Of a stretch of DNA of 54,223 nt, positions 8,060-17,313 are shown one piece after another. The DNA is from Trinickia soli (GTDB lineage: Bacteria; Pseudomonadota; Gammaproteobacteria; Burkholderiales; Burkholderiaceae). The first letter of the stretch is position 1. Each line of letters opens with the position of its first letter. A program made the position numbers and the translations under genes. The notes beneath the pieces are model-generated. The model made no database searches. It was given only the letters and a program-made list of their open reading frames with translations, and was not told where the DNA came from. The stretch lies in the NCBI RefSeq assembly GCF_002879855.1, contig NZ_PNYB01000034.1, positions 1 through 54,223 of the forward strand. Direction: 5' to 3'.

Positions 8060-10135
8060 ATGATCGATTTGAACCTGCCGGCCTCGCCCGGCTCCCCTGT
8101 TCAGCCCCCGTCCGAAACCGGCGCCGGGGCGGGCCCTTCCACGCCCGCACGATCGCCCGCGGCCGAACGCGCGCCGGCGATCGGCGGGCCGCTGACCGCA
8201 TTGGCCGGCCTGTCCGAAGCACGACGCACCACCGCGAGGCAAACTGTCAGCGCCTCGCAGCCGGGCGACGGCGGCGAACGCCCCCTCAAGCGGCTACGGC
8301 GCACGGTATCGGATGGCGATGCGCCGAGCGTGCCCCATACCGCACCGGCAAGCGCCGCACCTTGGCGCGATGAGTCGGCCATGCACGTGTTTCGATGGTC
8401 GATGATCCGGCGTCAGCCCATGGCGCGGTTCCTGCGCAGCGGCCCCATCGCCCACATCGCCACCCGGCTCCAGCCACCGAGCCAGCGCAGGCTCTTCGAC
8501 GCGCTGCTCTGTACGCCGGAGGAGCGCTACGGGTACCTGAAGCTGATGTCCCCGGAGTCGGCCGGCCGGTACCTGCTGCGAAATCGCGACCCTGACGTGC
8601 TGATGCACGCCCTCGCGCAGGCCGGCATGGACGAGCTCCATGGCGTGCCGCGTGCCGACGTCGTCGTCGACCGCTCGGGCTGGCTGCTCCGGGCGGGCGC
8701 CGCCGCGGCCGTCAAACTGAATGTGAATGCCCGGATCCCCCGGCAGGCTCGTGACGCCCTCGTACAAGCGCAGGAACAGTTGCTCGCGCAATTCGATCAG
8801 GCCGGACCGAGTGCGCGGGCCGGCGCGGTGCGCAACATCATCGGCGCATCTTCCTTTGCGAGCACGCTGGACCACGCATTTCGGCTGGCCCAGACGGCGC
8901 TTGCGCCACAGCGTTTCCACGCATTGCCGCTCGGCGAGAGGGCGGACGCGCTCGCAACGCTCGCGGAGGCGATCGGCGATGCCGCGTACATGTCATGGCA
9001 ACAGTTGGAAGAGTTACCCGAAGGACGGCGACATGACGCACTCGAGCGGCATCTCACGCTACGTCTGGACGAAGGGCTCGCGCAGACAGTGCCGATGCTG
9101 TTCGACGAAGCGCGCCGGTTGAGCCCGATACCGTCCAATGCCGCGCACGTCATGGTCACGTCGTTGATCTCCGCGCTCGAATACACGCCCCCGCCTATTC
9201 CAACGCAACAACGCATCCTCGATCTGATCGACACACAGTTGCCGTATCTCGAGGGTGCCGAGCGCGACCTCACGCTGGCCCGCCTCGCGGAATCGATCGC
9301 GCTCTTCAGCCGGCCGGAGGAGCAACGGCGGGTGCTCGACATGGTCTTGCATCGCACACCCGGCATGCCGCATCGCGATGACATGCTCGAGCACGCGAGC
9401 GCCGAAGGGCGATGGCGCATTGCCTACGGCATCCTCACTTCGCTGCGCCGCCTCGACGATCCGCGCCTGCGCGACGAGACACTGAACCTGCTCGCCAATC
9501 AGCTCGAGCCACACAGGCTGGCGGCAATACCCGCGCAGCGGCTGGAGGAACTGATGGAACGAGCGGCCGAGCTGGACGTTCCCCAGCATGACGTGCCGCG
9601 GATGTTGACGATCGTCGTGCGCGCGCTCGATGCGCTGCCGGACGCCAGCCTCGAACGTCCATTGCAGGCACTGGCCCGCCACGAGGCCGGGCCGCTCGAC
9701 GAGGATCTCGTCGAGCAGATACAGGAGGCCCGGCTCCGCCTGCTGACGCGCGTACCGCCGCAAGTGCTGGCACGGGATGCGTCCCTGCTCCAAGGCCTTT
9801 CCCTGCAGGACGAGGCGCGCCTGATGGCGTTTCGCACGAACGAGGCGACTGACGCCGACCCGCGCACGCGCGCGGCGACTTTCGCGTTCGTGGCGACACG
9901 TCTGAGCGCCCATGCAGCGGGCGCTCACGGCCGGCAAGCGTTCCATCAGATAGCGCGCGCGCTGCCGCACGGTACGGCGGCGGCATGGGCTCGCCAGCTC
10001 GAAGCGCAGCTCGACGATGCGCTTGGCCTGCGCCTCGCGCCAGGACCGAGCACCGCGGCGCCCGTAATCGGAGCGACCCTCGCCTATGCCGGCGTGGAGG
10101 CACTGATCGCGGCCTTGCGAATGCGACGAGACTAG
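8060..10135 (+). CDS. Putative nuclear-targeted type III effector (691 aa)
   Basis: Starts 29 bases after the giant effector with no promoter signal between, so it is likely in the same PIP-driven transcript. The N-terminus is Ser/Pro/Ala-rich like a secretion signal. Residues 2-7 read IDLNLP, matching the LxLxL/DLN-type EAR repression motif of plant transcriptional repressors. Residues 75-81 (PLKRLRR) form a classical basic nuclear localisation candidate, followed by a Ser. From about residue 110 the protein is an Ala/Leu-rich helical array resembling its upstream neighbour in composition. No catalytic motif is recognisable. Effector status rests on promoter context and the N-terminus; nuclear action is inference. 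Confidence 0.72.
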   Translation: MIDLNLPASPGSPVQPPSETGAGAGPSTPARSPAAERAPAIGGPLTALAGLSEARRTTARQTVSASQPGDGGERPLKRLRRTVSDGDAPSVPHTAPASAAPWRDESAMHVFRWSMIRRQPMARFLRSGPIAHIATRLQPPSQRRLFDALLCTPEERYGYLKLMSPESAGRYLLRNRDPDVLMHALAQAGMDELHGVPRADVVVDRSGWLLRAGAAAAVKLNVNARIPRQARDALVQAQEQLLAQFDQAGPSARAGAVRNIIGASSFASTLDHAFRLAQTALAPQRFHALPLGERADALATLAEAIGDAAYMSWQQLEELPEGRRHDALERHLTLRLDEGLAQTVPMLFDEARRLSPIPSNAAHVMVTSLISALEYTPPPIPTQQRILDLIDTQLPYLEGAERDLTLARLAESIALFSRPEEQRRVLDMVLHRTPGMPHRDDMLEHASAEGRWRIAYGILTSLRRLDDPRLRDETLNLLANQLEPHRLAAIPAQRLEELMERAAELDVPQHDVPRMLTIVVRALDALPDASLERPLQALARHEAGPLDEDLVEQIQEARLRLLTRVPPQVLARDASLLQGLSLQDEARLMAFRTNEATDADPRTRAATFAFVATRLSAHAAGAHGRQAFHQIARALPHGTAAAWARQLEAQLDDALGLRLAPGPSTAAPVIGATLAYAGVEALIAALRMRRD

Positions 10136-10172
10136 TGTGCGCGCCGCACTCGCCATCCGTCTGGCACCACGC

Positions 10173-10197
10173 TTCGCAGGACCACCCATGCCTTCGC
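10173..10197 (+). promoter_or_regulatory. PIP/hrpII box for the small protein gene
   Basis: Exact TTCGC-N15-TTCGC; TACCGT -10 hexamer 31 bp downstream at 10229-10234. The gene begins at 10283 with a strong AAGGAG ribosome site. Confidence 0.85.
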
Positions 10198-10282
10198 ATC
10201 GATTCCCTGCGTGATGCGAAACGCCCGCTACCGTCGAAGCGCGGCGATTGCCGCTTTCTCAATTCATTAAAGGAGAACCATC

Positions 10283-10585
10283 ATGTCATGGCATAGCTTC
10301 TGGCATGGCGTCAAGCATGACTGCAGCAAGGCGGGGCATGCAATAGAAGGCGTAGGCAAGAAGGTCCTGCATGGAGCCGAAGGTGTGGGCAAAACAGTCC
10401 TGAATGATGCCGAAGGCGTTATCGGCGGTGTCATGAACGGCATCACCGGCGGCTTCATGGGCATGAACGAGGCGGATATTGCCCAGATGGAGCAGATGAT
10501 GATGGGCGGCATGGAAATGGGCATGACCTTCCAGATCTTCGACTCGTTCCAGAGCACCATGTCCAAACCGGGCAGCAACAACTGA
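10283..10585 (+). CDS. Small Met/Gly-rich Hrp-regulon protein (100 aa)
   Basis: A 100-residue protein with its own PIP-box promoter and the best ribosome site of the region (AAGGAG, 8 bases before ATG), which suggests high expression. Residues 15-50 hold two imperfect copies of a GVGKxVLxxAEGV unit. Residues 48-63 are Gly-rich and hydrophobic. The C-terminal third is Met-rich (MEQMMMGGMEMGM) and probably helical. There is no Sec signal peptide. Size, promoter and Gly/Met composition fit an early secreted T3SS substrate (harpin, pilus accessory or translocator helper). I do not recognise the family. Confidence 0.75.
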   Translation: MSWHSFWHGVKHDCSKAGHAIEGVGKKVLHGAEGVGKTVLNDAEGVIGGVMNGITGGFMGMNEADIAQMEQMMMGGMEMGMTFQIFDSFQSTMSKPGSNN

Positions 10586-10608
10586 TTGCCGCGAGAGGCG
10601 GGCCGTGC

Positions 10609-10633
10609 TTCGCATCGTTAGCGGCCCCTTCGC
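10609..10633 (+). promoter_or_regulatory. PIP/hrpII box for the third effector gene
   Basis: Exact TTCGC-N15-TTCGC; TAGCAT -10 hexamer 31 bp downstream (10665-10670). The leader to ATG 10750 is about 70 bases, longer than at the other PIP promoters of the window. Confidence 0.85.
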
Positions 10634-10749
10634 ATTCGTCCGCAAGCGATGCGGCCTGCCTTTCTAGCATCGCAGATAACACCGAGAATCCGCGCTGCGA
10701 CGACACTTCGCATACGCAGCGGCCCAACCACACGCACGCCCGAGCCATC

Positions 10750-13128
10750 ATGGGAATCGAAACCGTCAGCCCGACTTCGCCGCCGCCCGACCTCACCCCG
10801 TCGGAGAGCGCCCAGGACGTCCGCCAGGACAGCCCGCGCGGGCAGCCGTCGAGTACACCGGGTGCGCCCCCCGGCGGCAGGCTCGAACATCTTTCGTCGC
10901 TACAGGCCGGCCGCCCCGCCAGCCAGGCCGGCCCCTCGCAAGTGCGCAAGCCGCAGGCCGATGCGCTGGCGAAGCTCGCTCGCCCGAGTTCATCGACGCC
11001 GCCGCCGCACCGGCAAACGGCGCTGCATGCCGCGCTCGGGCATGCGGTTGCCGCACCGGCCCATGCCGACACCGTGGCGGTGCGCCAGCGCGCGCAGGCT
11101 CTCGGCGATAAAGAAGCGCAGATCGCGGCGCTGAGGCGGCCGCCCGAGCCGGGGCAGGCCGAGGCAGCACAGCCGGCATCCGAGGCGGAAGTCGGCAAGC
11201 TCATCGACCTGCTCGAAGCGAAGCACGGGAGCGCGCAACAGGACGTGTCGGTGCTGGCGCAACAATGCAAGACGGCATTCGAGAAGATGGCGCGCCATGG
11301 CGTTGCGCTGGCGCGCAAGGTCGACCTGCTCGAAACATATCAGGCGAAGCTCGACGAAGCGGGCCCCGCCCCCGCTGCGCCGGCCCGGCCGCGTCCGGCT
11401 GCCGCTGCTGCCACCGTGCCCGATCGCATGAGCGCACTCGAGAGCGAAATCCGTTTGCTCAAGGGCAGCCGCAAAGCGGTCGCGCAAGAGGCGCTGGCGG
11501 TGGCGAACCGGGACAAGCTCAAGGAGCTCGGCACGTGGTCGCTGCTCGCCACAGCGTCGGACATCGCGAAAACCTCGTTCAAGTCGCTCTTCAGCAAGCA
11601 GGCGAACCCGGTCAACGAGCAACTCGAGCGCAGCATCGAAGCCTGGCTCGACAGTTGGACGCCCGAGCGCACCGGCCGACGAGACCGATCGGCAACGCCG
11701 GGCGAGCAATTCAAGCGCGCGGCCGACGACGCATTCCGGCGCATCGAAGACGCCGCCGGGGCGCACGCCAGTAGCACCGACGCGATGCAGGCATTGGCCG
11801 GCTTCTTCCACCTGATGTCTCAGCTCGAAGTGGAGCCGTTTGCGGACATGGCAAAGACGGGCGTCGTTCGTCAGATCGCCGTCTATCTGATCGGGGTCAA
11901 CCTCGAACACCAGTTTCCTTTCACAGCGCTGAAGCACATTCCCGGCTACCGGCCGTTCGTCGACGACAGAAGCGGGCTCGCGCAAACGGCAGCGACGCGG
12001 CTGCTGGAAGAAGCCGATGGCATGATGGCTGCGTTCGGCACCGGCCCTTCCCCGACCAAGGAGCTGCAGGTCCACGACCAAGTCTATCGCGGCCAGAGTG
12101 CGAGGCGGGCATTTCAGCAGTTCAAGCTGGTGGCCGAGCATCTCCGGACACACAAGGACGCCCTTACCAGCGTGCTGGCGAGCGCGCAACGGACCTTCGC
12201 CGAGGAACTGAAAGCCATCGATCCGGCCAAGGCGCAAAACGACGAAATCGACAAGATGGGCAGGCAAGTCGCGCCAAAACTGCCTCCCGTCTACGACGGC
12301 ATGATCCAGCAGCTCGGCGCCGAGCGCGCGCAGCTCGCGAAAACGCCGATGCGCCGTTCTTCGGCAGCGCCCGCGATCGACGAAACCGCTACGGCGAGCC
12401 GCGTGGGCCCCGATCGCGAAAGGCTCGAAATCGTCGTGAGCCGGCTGCAAGGCGCCGTGCTCGAATACGCGGACAAGCACCGCGAGACCTTCGAAATGCA
12501 TGCCACACTGAGCGCCAGGCACATGGATGCCTCCGACGAACTCGAGGGCATCGAGCGTCAACTCGCCGAGGCGCACGAGACCATGCAGGGCGTGCGCACG
12601 CACAAGCGCCGCCGCGCCGGCGAAAGCGCGGCGCGCGGCCAGCAAGCGGCCTCGCTCGAACGGGAGCTCGAGGCCGGCTTGCGCGAAGCGCTTGCGGACC
12701 CGGCACTCTCGCGCCTGATCTCGCCTACGGCGCTTGGACGTGCGCTGAAGATGCACGTCGCGCAGACGCCGGCGCAGATGCGCGCCCGCGTTCGCCACGA
12801 CAACCGGACCGCGCGCACGGGGTCCTTTCGCTCGGGCGTGGACCTGCTGCGCGTGATCGCGGAGATCGGCGAGCACGAACTCGGCAGGCCGGAGTCCGCC
12901 CTGCGCGCCACTACGCGGAAGGCGTTCGACGAAATCGCCGGCCGCCATCCGGGCGGGCGCATCAATGCGCTGTATGACCACGGCCGAACGATCGGTCATG
13001 GCGTGCGCGCAAGCGATGCGGCGGACGCGCCGCCTTCGCGCACCGGCACGAGCCAGTATGCGATCGATTGGGCCGAAGGCGAAGGCGCACGCATCAGCCA
13101 TCTGCATCCATGGGTCTCGCCCTATTGA
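10750..13128 (+). CDS. Putative type III effector with coiled coils (792 aa)
   Basis: ATG 10750 is the only reasonable start behind the PIP promoter at 10609-10633, although its ribosome site is weak. The N-terminal ~95 residues are Ser/Pro/Gln-rich (MGIETVSPTSPPPD). Residues about 95-260 and 540-640 look like coiled coils (heptad Leu/Ala with Glu/Lys/Arg). A basic cluster HKRRR near residue 617 is a possible nuclear signal. The middle (about 340-470) is a more conserved-looking globular segment containing Trp, Tyr and Phe clusters. No enzyme motif or named family is recognised. The next gene starts 48 bases later with no promoter signal, so they form an operon. Effector status is inferred from promoter and N-terminus. 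Confidence 0.72.
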   Translation: MGIETVSPTSPPPDLTPSESAQDVRQDSPRGQPSSTPGAPPGGRLEHLSSLQAGRPASQAGPSQVRKPQADALAKLARPSSSTPPPHRQTALHAALGHAVAAPAHADTVAVRQRAQALGDKEAQIAALRRPPEPGQAEAAQPASEAEVGKLIDLLEAKHGSAQQDVSVLAQQCKTAFEKMARHGVALARKVDLLETYQAKLDEAGPAPAAPARPRPAAAAATVPDRMSALESEIRLLKGSRKAVAQEALAVANRDKLKELGTWSLLATASDIAKTSFKSLFSKQANPVNEQLERSIEAWLDSWTPERTGRRDRSATPGEQFKRAADDAFRRIEDAAGAHASSTDAMQALAGFFHLMSQLEVEPFADMAKTGVVRQIAVYLIGVNLEHQFPFTALKHIPGYRPFVDDRSGLAQTAATRLLEEADGMMAAFGTGPSPTKELQVHDQVYRGQSARRAFQQFKLVAEHLRTHKDALTSVLASAQRTFAEELKAIDPAKAQNDEIDKMGRQVAPKLPPVYDGMIQQLGAERAQLAKTPMRRSSAAPAIDETATASRVGPDRERLEIVVSRLQGAVLEYADKHRETFEMHATLSARHMDASDELEGIERQLAEAHETMQGVRTHKRRRAGESAARGQQAASLERELEAGLREALADPALSRLISPTALGRALKMHVAQTPAQMRARVRHDNRTARTGSFRSGVDLLRVIAEIGEHELGRPESALRATTRKAFDEIAGRHPGGRINALYDHGRTIGHGVRASDAADAPPSRTGTSQYAIDWAEGEGARISHLHPWVSPY

Positions 13129-13176
13129 CGGGCCGGTTCGCCATGCCAGCCGAATGATCTAGCGCCCAATCCGCTC

Positions 13177-15579
13177 ATGGACGTATCCCATACTTCTTCG
13201 TCGCCGCCGCCCTCGCCCACGGCCGCCGCGTCCAGCCCGGCCGGGCCGCGCGGCACGGCCGACCTCACGCCGACACAGGCGACGTCGACTGACACTGCGT
13301 CGGCGCTTTCGACACCGCTCAGAGGCCTGTCGCTGAGGCAGCGGCCGGAGAGCGTGCCCACGGGGGCGCCGGCGCCGCGCGCTGCGCTGCCGGGCGCATC
13401 GGGCTCGCATCGCGGGATCGCGGCGAAGCGGGCCGGGGCGGCGCTCGTGAGGACTGTCCGGGACAAGCTGGCCGAGTGGCGCCCACTCGACGCCGAGGCG
13501 TCCGCCGTACACGGTGGCGCCAGCGACTGGGCGATACGCACGAGGATGGAAATCATCGAGGCCAGCCCGGCGCTGTTCCTGCACCGCGCCGGCCTGCCGC
13601 GCGCGGAAGCGATCCGGATGCTGAGCGACAGCGAGCTGGAGAAAATCTACGAAAGCGTGATGTCCTACGTGCACCCCGAGATGGTCCGCTTGTCGACGAC
13701 GGCCTACGGCGCGCAGTTGGCTCGGTTCAACGAGAGCCTCGCCGATCTTTGGCGCCACTTGCCGACGATCCGCGCGTCGGGCAGACAGCTCCCCGAGGAG
13801 GAGGTTGCCGCATTGCGCGTCGGCGCGAGCGCGTTGTCGGCGCACCGGGCACCGTTCGTCGAATATTGGGGCACGCAAGCTACCGCCGCTGCGCACCTGC
13901 TCGACATCGATGCAACGCTTGGAACGAATCTGCCGTACTTGCCGGCCGACGTCAGCACAGGTTACGAGGCCAACCGCCGCATCGATGCGGTGGTCGCCTT
14001 CTCGAGCCGGCTCAACGTGATGCGCGCCATTGCCGATAGCGAGACCATCCATCTGGCCGTGGCAAGCCTCTCCGTCGACGATTGCGCGGCCGAAAAACTG
14101 TATGGGGAGAGCGGCCTGCTCACGTTGATGGAGACGTTCAACTCCGACATCTTCCACGCCTATCAAACGGTCCGCGACGAATTGCTCGCGTGGCGGGCCA
14201 GAGAGCCACGCGAGCCGCTCGCCGAGAGTGCGTGCATCGTGCTCGACGGCTTCATCGCGCGGCTCACAGAGTTCGCGGCGGCGCTCGACGAGTCGTTGAC
14301 CGCCCATCGGAACGATCCCGATTTCGCGGCATTGCCTCTCGATGCGAGCGTCCCGCTCATCGAACTGTCCTGGCTGGTCGCGAACGACGCCCTGCGGCTG
14401 GCCGAACTCTCGCGTCCGCCGCAGCGGGCTCCCGCGCCCGACGCGCGCGCCGTCCCGGCCGCCCTCACACTCGACGCTGCCGCAGCGGCTTCGTCTTCGC
14501 AACCCGCCCGCGCAGGCAAAGGTAAAGGCAAAGCCAAAGGCAAAGGCAAGAAAGCCAAGGGCAAACCCGGCCGGGGCGGGCCCGCATCGCAGCCTGAGTC
14601 CGAATCGCGCGAGACGCTCGATGCGCGCGATCTGGGGGAGCAGGGACAGCGGCCGGCGCCGCACGCCTCGCGTGAGACCTCCGCAGCCCTTGACGCGGCC
14701 GGCCTGCAAGGTGGCCCCGAAGCGCCTCGCGCCGAGGGTCTCGCGCGTACCGAGCTCGGCACCTACATCCTCCTCAACAGCGAGCAGGCTCGAACGGACG
14801 CCTCTTTGGCGGCTGACTCCTCGGCGGCAGCCAGTCCGCCGGATCGGGGCGAAATCGCTGACCGGCTTGCACGCCTGGACGCGCTGCTCGCATTCGATCT
14901 GGCTGCCGAGCAGCGCAAGGTCTCTCAAGCGCGCTGGCAACTCTCGCCCGAAAACGCGGTATATGTCACCGAGAACGTGATCGAACGCCTCGCGAACGAA
15001 GCCGGTGCGATGCGCGCCTGTCTGGACGTGCTCGATGTGCCGCGCCAACGCTGGGGACTCGGCGCCGCCGAGGCAGACGATCTCCATCGCAAGATCGAGC
15101 AGCTTCGTCCGATGCGGGCCCAGGCGGAAGGCCTCACGCGCTCGCTGCGCGCACGCTTGCCGGAGGACACCGTCGAGCACATGAAACGCTATCCGTTTCC
15201 GATCCAGGAACATGTCGAACGCCTGTTCGCCGAACGCGCGTTGGCGCCGGCCGCCCCCACGCCGCTGAGCGGCGAGCCCGGCACGTTGTTCGAGCTCAGG
15301 CTCCAGCCGTCGGCCCTGCGCAACGGCGCCATGCCCCGCCCTATGTGGCTGCACATTCACACCCAGCGCGCCGTGCATGCCCGGGAACTGGCCACGCTAC
15401 CCGACACGCTCTTCGCCGTCGCTCACGTCAAATCCGACGAACAACGCGGCTACAACCGCGAATGGCAGGACGCGCGCGCGAGGCAAGGCCATGAGAAGGT
15501 CGTCGTCCACCGCGGCAAGATTGCCCCGGCGCTGTGCCGAGAACTGCTCGCGCGCACGACCGCCAGCGAACGCATTTGA
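13177..15579 (+). CDS. Putative type III effector with Lys/Gly-rich linker (800 aa)
   Basis: Second gene of the PIP-driven unit that begins at 10609. The N-terminal ~90 residues are Ser/Pro/Thr-rich (MDVSHTSSSPPPSPTAAASS). Two helical globular parts (about residues 95-415 and 540-800) flank a low-complexity linker with alternating Lys-Gly/Ala (residues ~447-469), which could bind nucleic acid or act as a nuclear signal. No catalytic signature is seen. The following small gene starts 18 bases after the stop, so cotranscription is likely. Function unknown; secretion inferred from context. Confidence 0.72.
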   Translation: MDVSHTSSSPPPSPTAAASSPAGPRGTADLTPTQATSTDTASALSTPLRGLSLRQRPESVPTGAPAPRAALPGASGSHRGIAAKRAGAALVRTVRDKLAEWRPLDAEASAVHGGASDWAIRTRMEIIEASPALFLHRAGLPRAEAIRMLSDSELEKIYESVMSYVHPEMVRLSTTAYGAQLARFNESLADLWRHLPTIRASGRQLPEEEVAALRVGASALSAHRAPFVEYWGTQATAAAHLLDIDATLGTNLPYLPADVSTGYEANRRIDAVVAFSSRLNVMRAIADSETIHLAVASLSVDDCAAEKLYGESGLLTLMETFNSDIFHAYQTVRDELLAWRAREPREPLAESACIVLDGFIARLTEFAAALDESLTAHRNDPDFAALPLDASVPLIELSWLVANDALRLAELSRPPQRAPAPDARAVPAALTLDAAAAASSSQPARAGKGKGKAKGKGKKAKGKPGRGGPASQPESESRETLDARDLGEQGQRPAPHASRETSAALDAAGLQGGPEAPRAEGLARTELGTYILLNSEQARTDASLAADSSAAASPPDRGEIADRLARLDALLAFDLAAEQRKVSQARWQLSPENAVYVTENVIERLANEAGAMRACLDVLDVPRQRWGLGAAEADDLHRKIEQLRPMRAQAEGLTRSLRARLPEDTVEHMKRYPFPIQEHVERLFAERALAPAAPTPLSGEPGTLFELRLQPSALRNGAMPRPMWLHIHTQRAVHARELATLPDTLFAVAHVKSDEQRGYNREWQDARARQGHEKVVVHRGKIAPALCRELLARTTASERI

Positions 15580-15597
15580 TCGAAGACGCTTCCGATT

Positions 15598-16146
15598 ATG
15601 AGCGACAGCAACCGCCCTTCGTCTTTGCCGCCGGATACGAAGCTCGGCTCCGCTGAGCCCGCGGGCAACGACGGGGCGGAGCATAGCCCCGTCGCTCGCC
15701 TGCCACCGTCGCGCGCAACGCCCGATCCGCTCGGCGACACCGCCAACCTCCACGAACAGCTTGCCGTCGGCTTCCGACTGGCGGTCAGCAAGGCCCGGCA
15801 GATCACCACGAGCCCGCCGCTGTCGTGGACACAGGCATTGCGCGCAACGCTCACGCGCGCCGGCCGGCGCAGCATGACGGACCGCCTGTTGGTGCAGCGC
15901 GCGGATCTCGTAGGGCTCGCGGCCGAATTGCGGCGCCTGCTCGATCAGAGCGAACCGAGCCGGCGCGGTGCGGCCCCGGAGGATAGGCAACAGCCGCAGC
16001 GCTCCGAGAAAGCGCTGCGCGCCGACCGTGCTCTCGCGCAGACGCGGCGCTGGCGTCCCGAAGCGCAACGCTGGCTCCAGGCGGTCTACTCGGAGTTGGC
16101 CGCCGTTGAACACAAGCTATCGAAGCGCTCGAAGCAGCGCCGGTGA
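15598..16146 (+). CDS. Small effector-type protein, paralogue of the next gene (182 aa)
   Basis: Starts 18 bases after the upstream effector. After a Ser/Pro-rich N-terminus of ~45 residues, the remaining ~135 residues align with the C-terminal part of the gene at 16372-17298: both have a DPL(G/D)D start, a (S/T)PxSW(T/G)(Q/T)AL block, a GLAxExxxLLxQSE block, a GAAP(E/Q)D turn, an EKAxRAD block, RPxAQR and a final LSK(R/Q)(S/L) tail. The shared domain is helical with no visible catalytic residues. It may be an effector, or a chaperone-like partner encoded with effectors. Part of the operon starting at 10609. Confidence 0.68.
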   Translation: MSDSNRPSSLPPDTKLGSAEPAGNDGAEHSPVARLPPSRATPDPLGDTANLHEQLAVGFRLAVSKARQITTSPPLSWTQALRATLTRAGRRSMTDRLLVQRADLVGLAAELRRLLDQSEPSRRGAAPEDRQQPQRSEKALRADRALAQTRRWRPEAQRWLQAVYSELAAVEHKLSKRSKQRR

Positions 16147-16264
16147 GCGGTGACCGGCGATCGATCGTCCTGGCTTGTTCGCCGCGCGCGGCTCGACGAG
16201 CCGTACATGACGGTCATGGCCATGCGGCTCGAAGCCGACGATTCGCGATAGGCGGGCTCCCCCC

Positions 16265-16289
16265 TTCGCCTCGTCGCTCGCCAGTTCGC
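16265..16289 (+). promoter_or_regulatory. PIP/hrpII box for the 308-aa effector-type gene
   Basis: Exact TTCGC-N15-TTCGC with a TACAGT -10 hexamer 30 bp downstream (16320-16325). It excludes starts before about 16332 and leaves ATG 16372. Confidence 0.85.
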
Positions 16290-16371
16290 GGCGTTGCGCC
16301 GCCGAACGCGCCGGCGCGCTACAGTCGAATCGATTCCCCTTGATCAGCTTTTGCCCAACGGACCTCCGACC

Positions 16372-17298
16372 ATGGCAGTGAATATCCCCACCCTTCCGCC
16401 TGTTCCCGCGAGTATCGACCTCGGCTTGCCCGAACCGTCGAAGGCACCTGCCGCCGGGCAAGGACTGCGCTCGAGTGCGTTGCCGAGCGCGGGCGGCCAG
16501 TTGGATAACCTGAAGACCCTCGGCCGCCGCGGCGGCTCCGGCTCGGCAAAGAGCGCGGCGAAATACGACGCCACACCCGAGCCGTCCACTGGGCAGGCGC
16601 GCGGCGACGGCAAAGCGGAACCAGACCGGCAGCCACCACCGCTGCCGCCCGCCGGTACGAGCGGCAACGGCCCGCGCTTGACGCGCGAGCCGTCGTTCAG
16701 CGATTGGATGACGAGGAGCGTCCCACGGGCAGCGCCCGAGCACGACGACTGGGCCGAACTCGACGACATCTTCCGGCGTCAGCCCGACGCCAACCAGGGC
16801 GGCATGGATACGAGCAAACAGAGTCTCATCGATACGCCGCAGGCACCGTTGCGCAAGAAGCCCGCGCGCACGGCCACCGATCCGCTCGACGACATCGTGG
16901 CCCACCACACGAAGGTCGCCGCTGGATTGCAACGAGCGATCAACACGGCGAATCGAATCGCCTCGGGCCCGTCTCCGATATCGTGGGGCACGGCGTTGCT
17001 CTCCACGTTCACGCAAAAGGGCAAGCGCAGAGTGGCGAACGCCCTGTCCGCCCGATACGCGGAGTTGAAGGGACTCGCGGGCGAGATGGAGCAACTGCTG
17101 CAGCAAAGCGAGAGCAACAAGCTCGGGGCGGCCCCGCAGGACAAGCTGCGGAGCTACGAAAAGGCGATACGCGCTGACTGGGCCGCGTTCCAGACGCAGC
17201 GCGTGCGCCCACAAGCGCAACGCTTGCTGAGCGCCATTCAAGCCGAGCTTTCATCGCTGCAAAGCGAATTGGCCAAGCTGTCGAAACAGTTGCGATAG
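16372..17298 (+). CDS. Effector-type protein with own PIP promoter (308 aa)
   Basis: Start ATG 16372 is set by the PIP-box promoter at 16265-16289. The N-terminal half is disordered-looking, rich in Pro, Gly, Ser and Arg. Residues 15-20 read IDLGLP, an LxLxL-like pattern similar to the IDLNLP of the 691-aa effector. From about residue 170 the protein is the paralogue of the 182-aa gene just upstream (shared DPLDD...LSKQL domain, helical). The tandem duplication with different N-terminal parts is typical of effector evolution by domain shuffling. No enzyme motif is seen. Confidence 0.72.
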   Translation: MAVNIPTLPPVPASIDLGLPEPSKAPAAGQGLRSSALPSAGGQLDNLKTLGRRGGSGSAKSAAKYDATPEPSTGQARGDGKAEPDRQPPPLPPAGTSGNGPRLTREPSFSDWMTRSVPRAAPEHDDWAELDDIFRRQPDANQGGMDTSKQSLIDTPQAPLRKKPARTATDPLDDIVAHHTKVAAGLQRAINTANRIASGPSPISWGTALLSTFTQKGKRRVANALSARYAELKGLAGEMEQLLQQSESNKLGAAPQDKLRSYEKAIRADWAAFQTQRVRPQAQRLLSAIQAELSSLQSELAKLSKQLR

Positions 17299-17313
17299 AT
17301 CGAATCGCCAACA

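Noticed and set aside
13116-13141. Possible PIP box before the 800-aa effector
   Set aside because: Only one TTCGC half, with wrong spacing to the partner and no -10 hexamer.
13159-15378. 739-codon antisense open frame opposite the 800-aa effector
   Set aside because: Shadow composition and no start signals.
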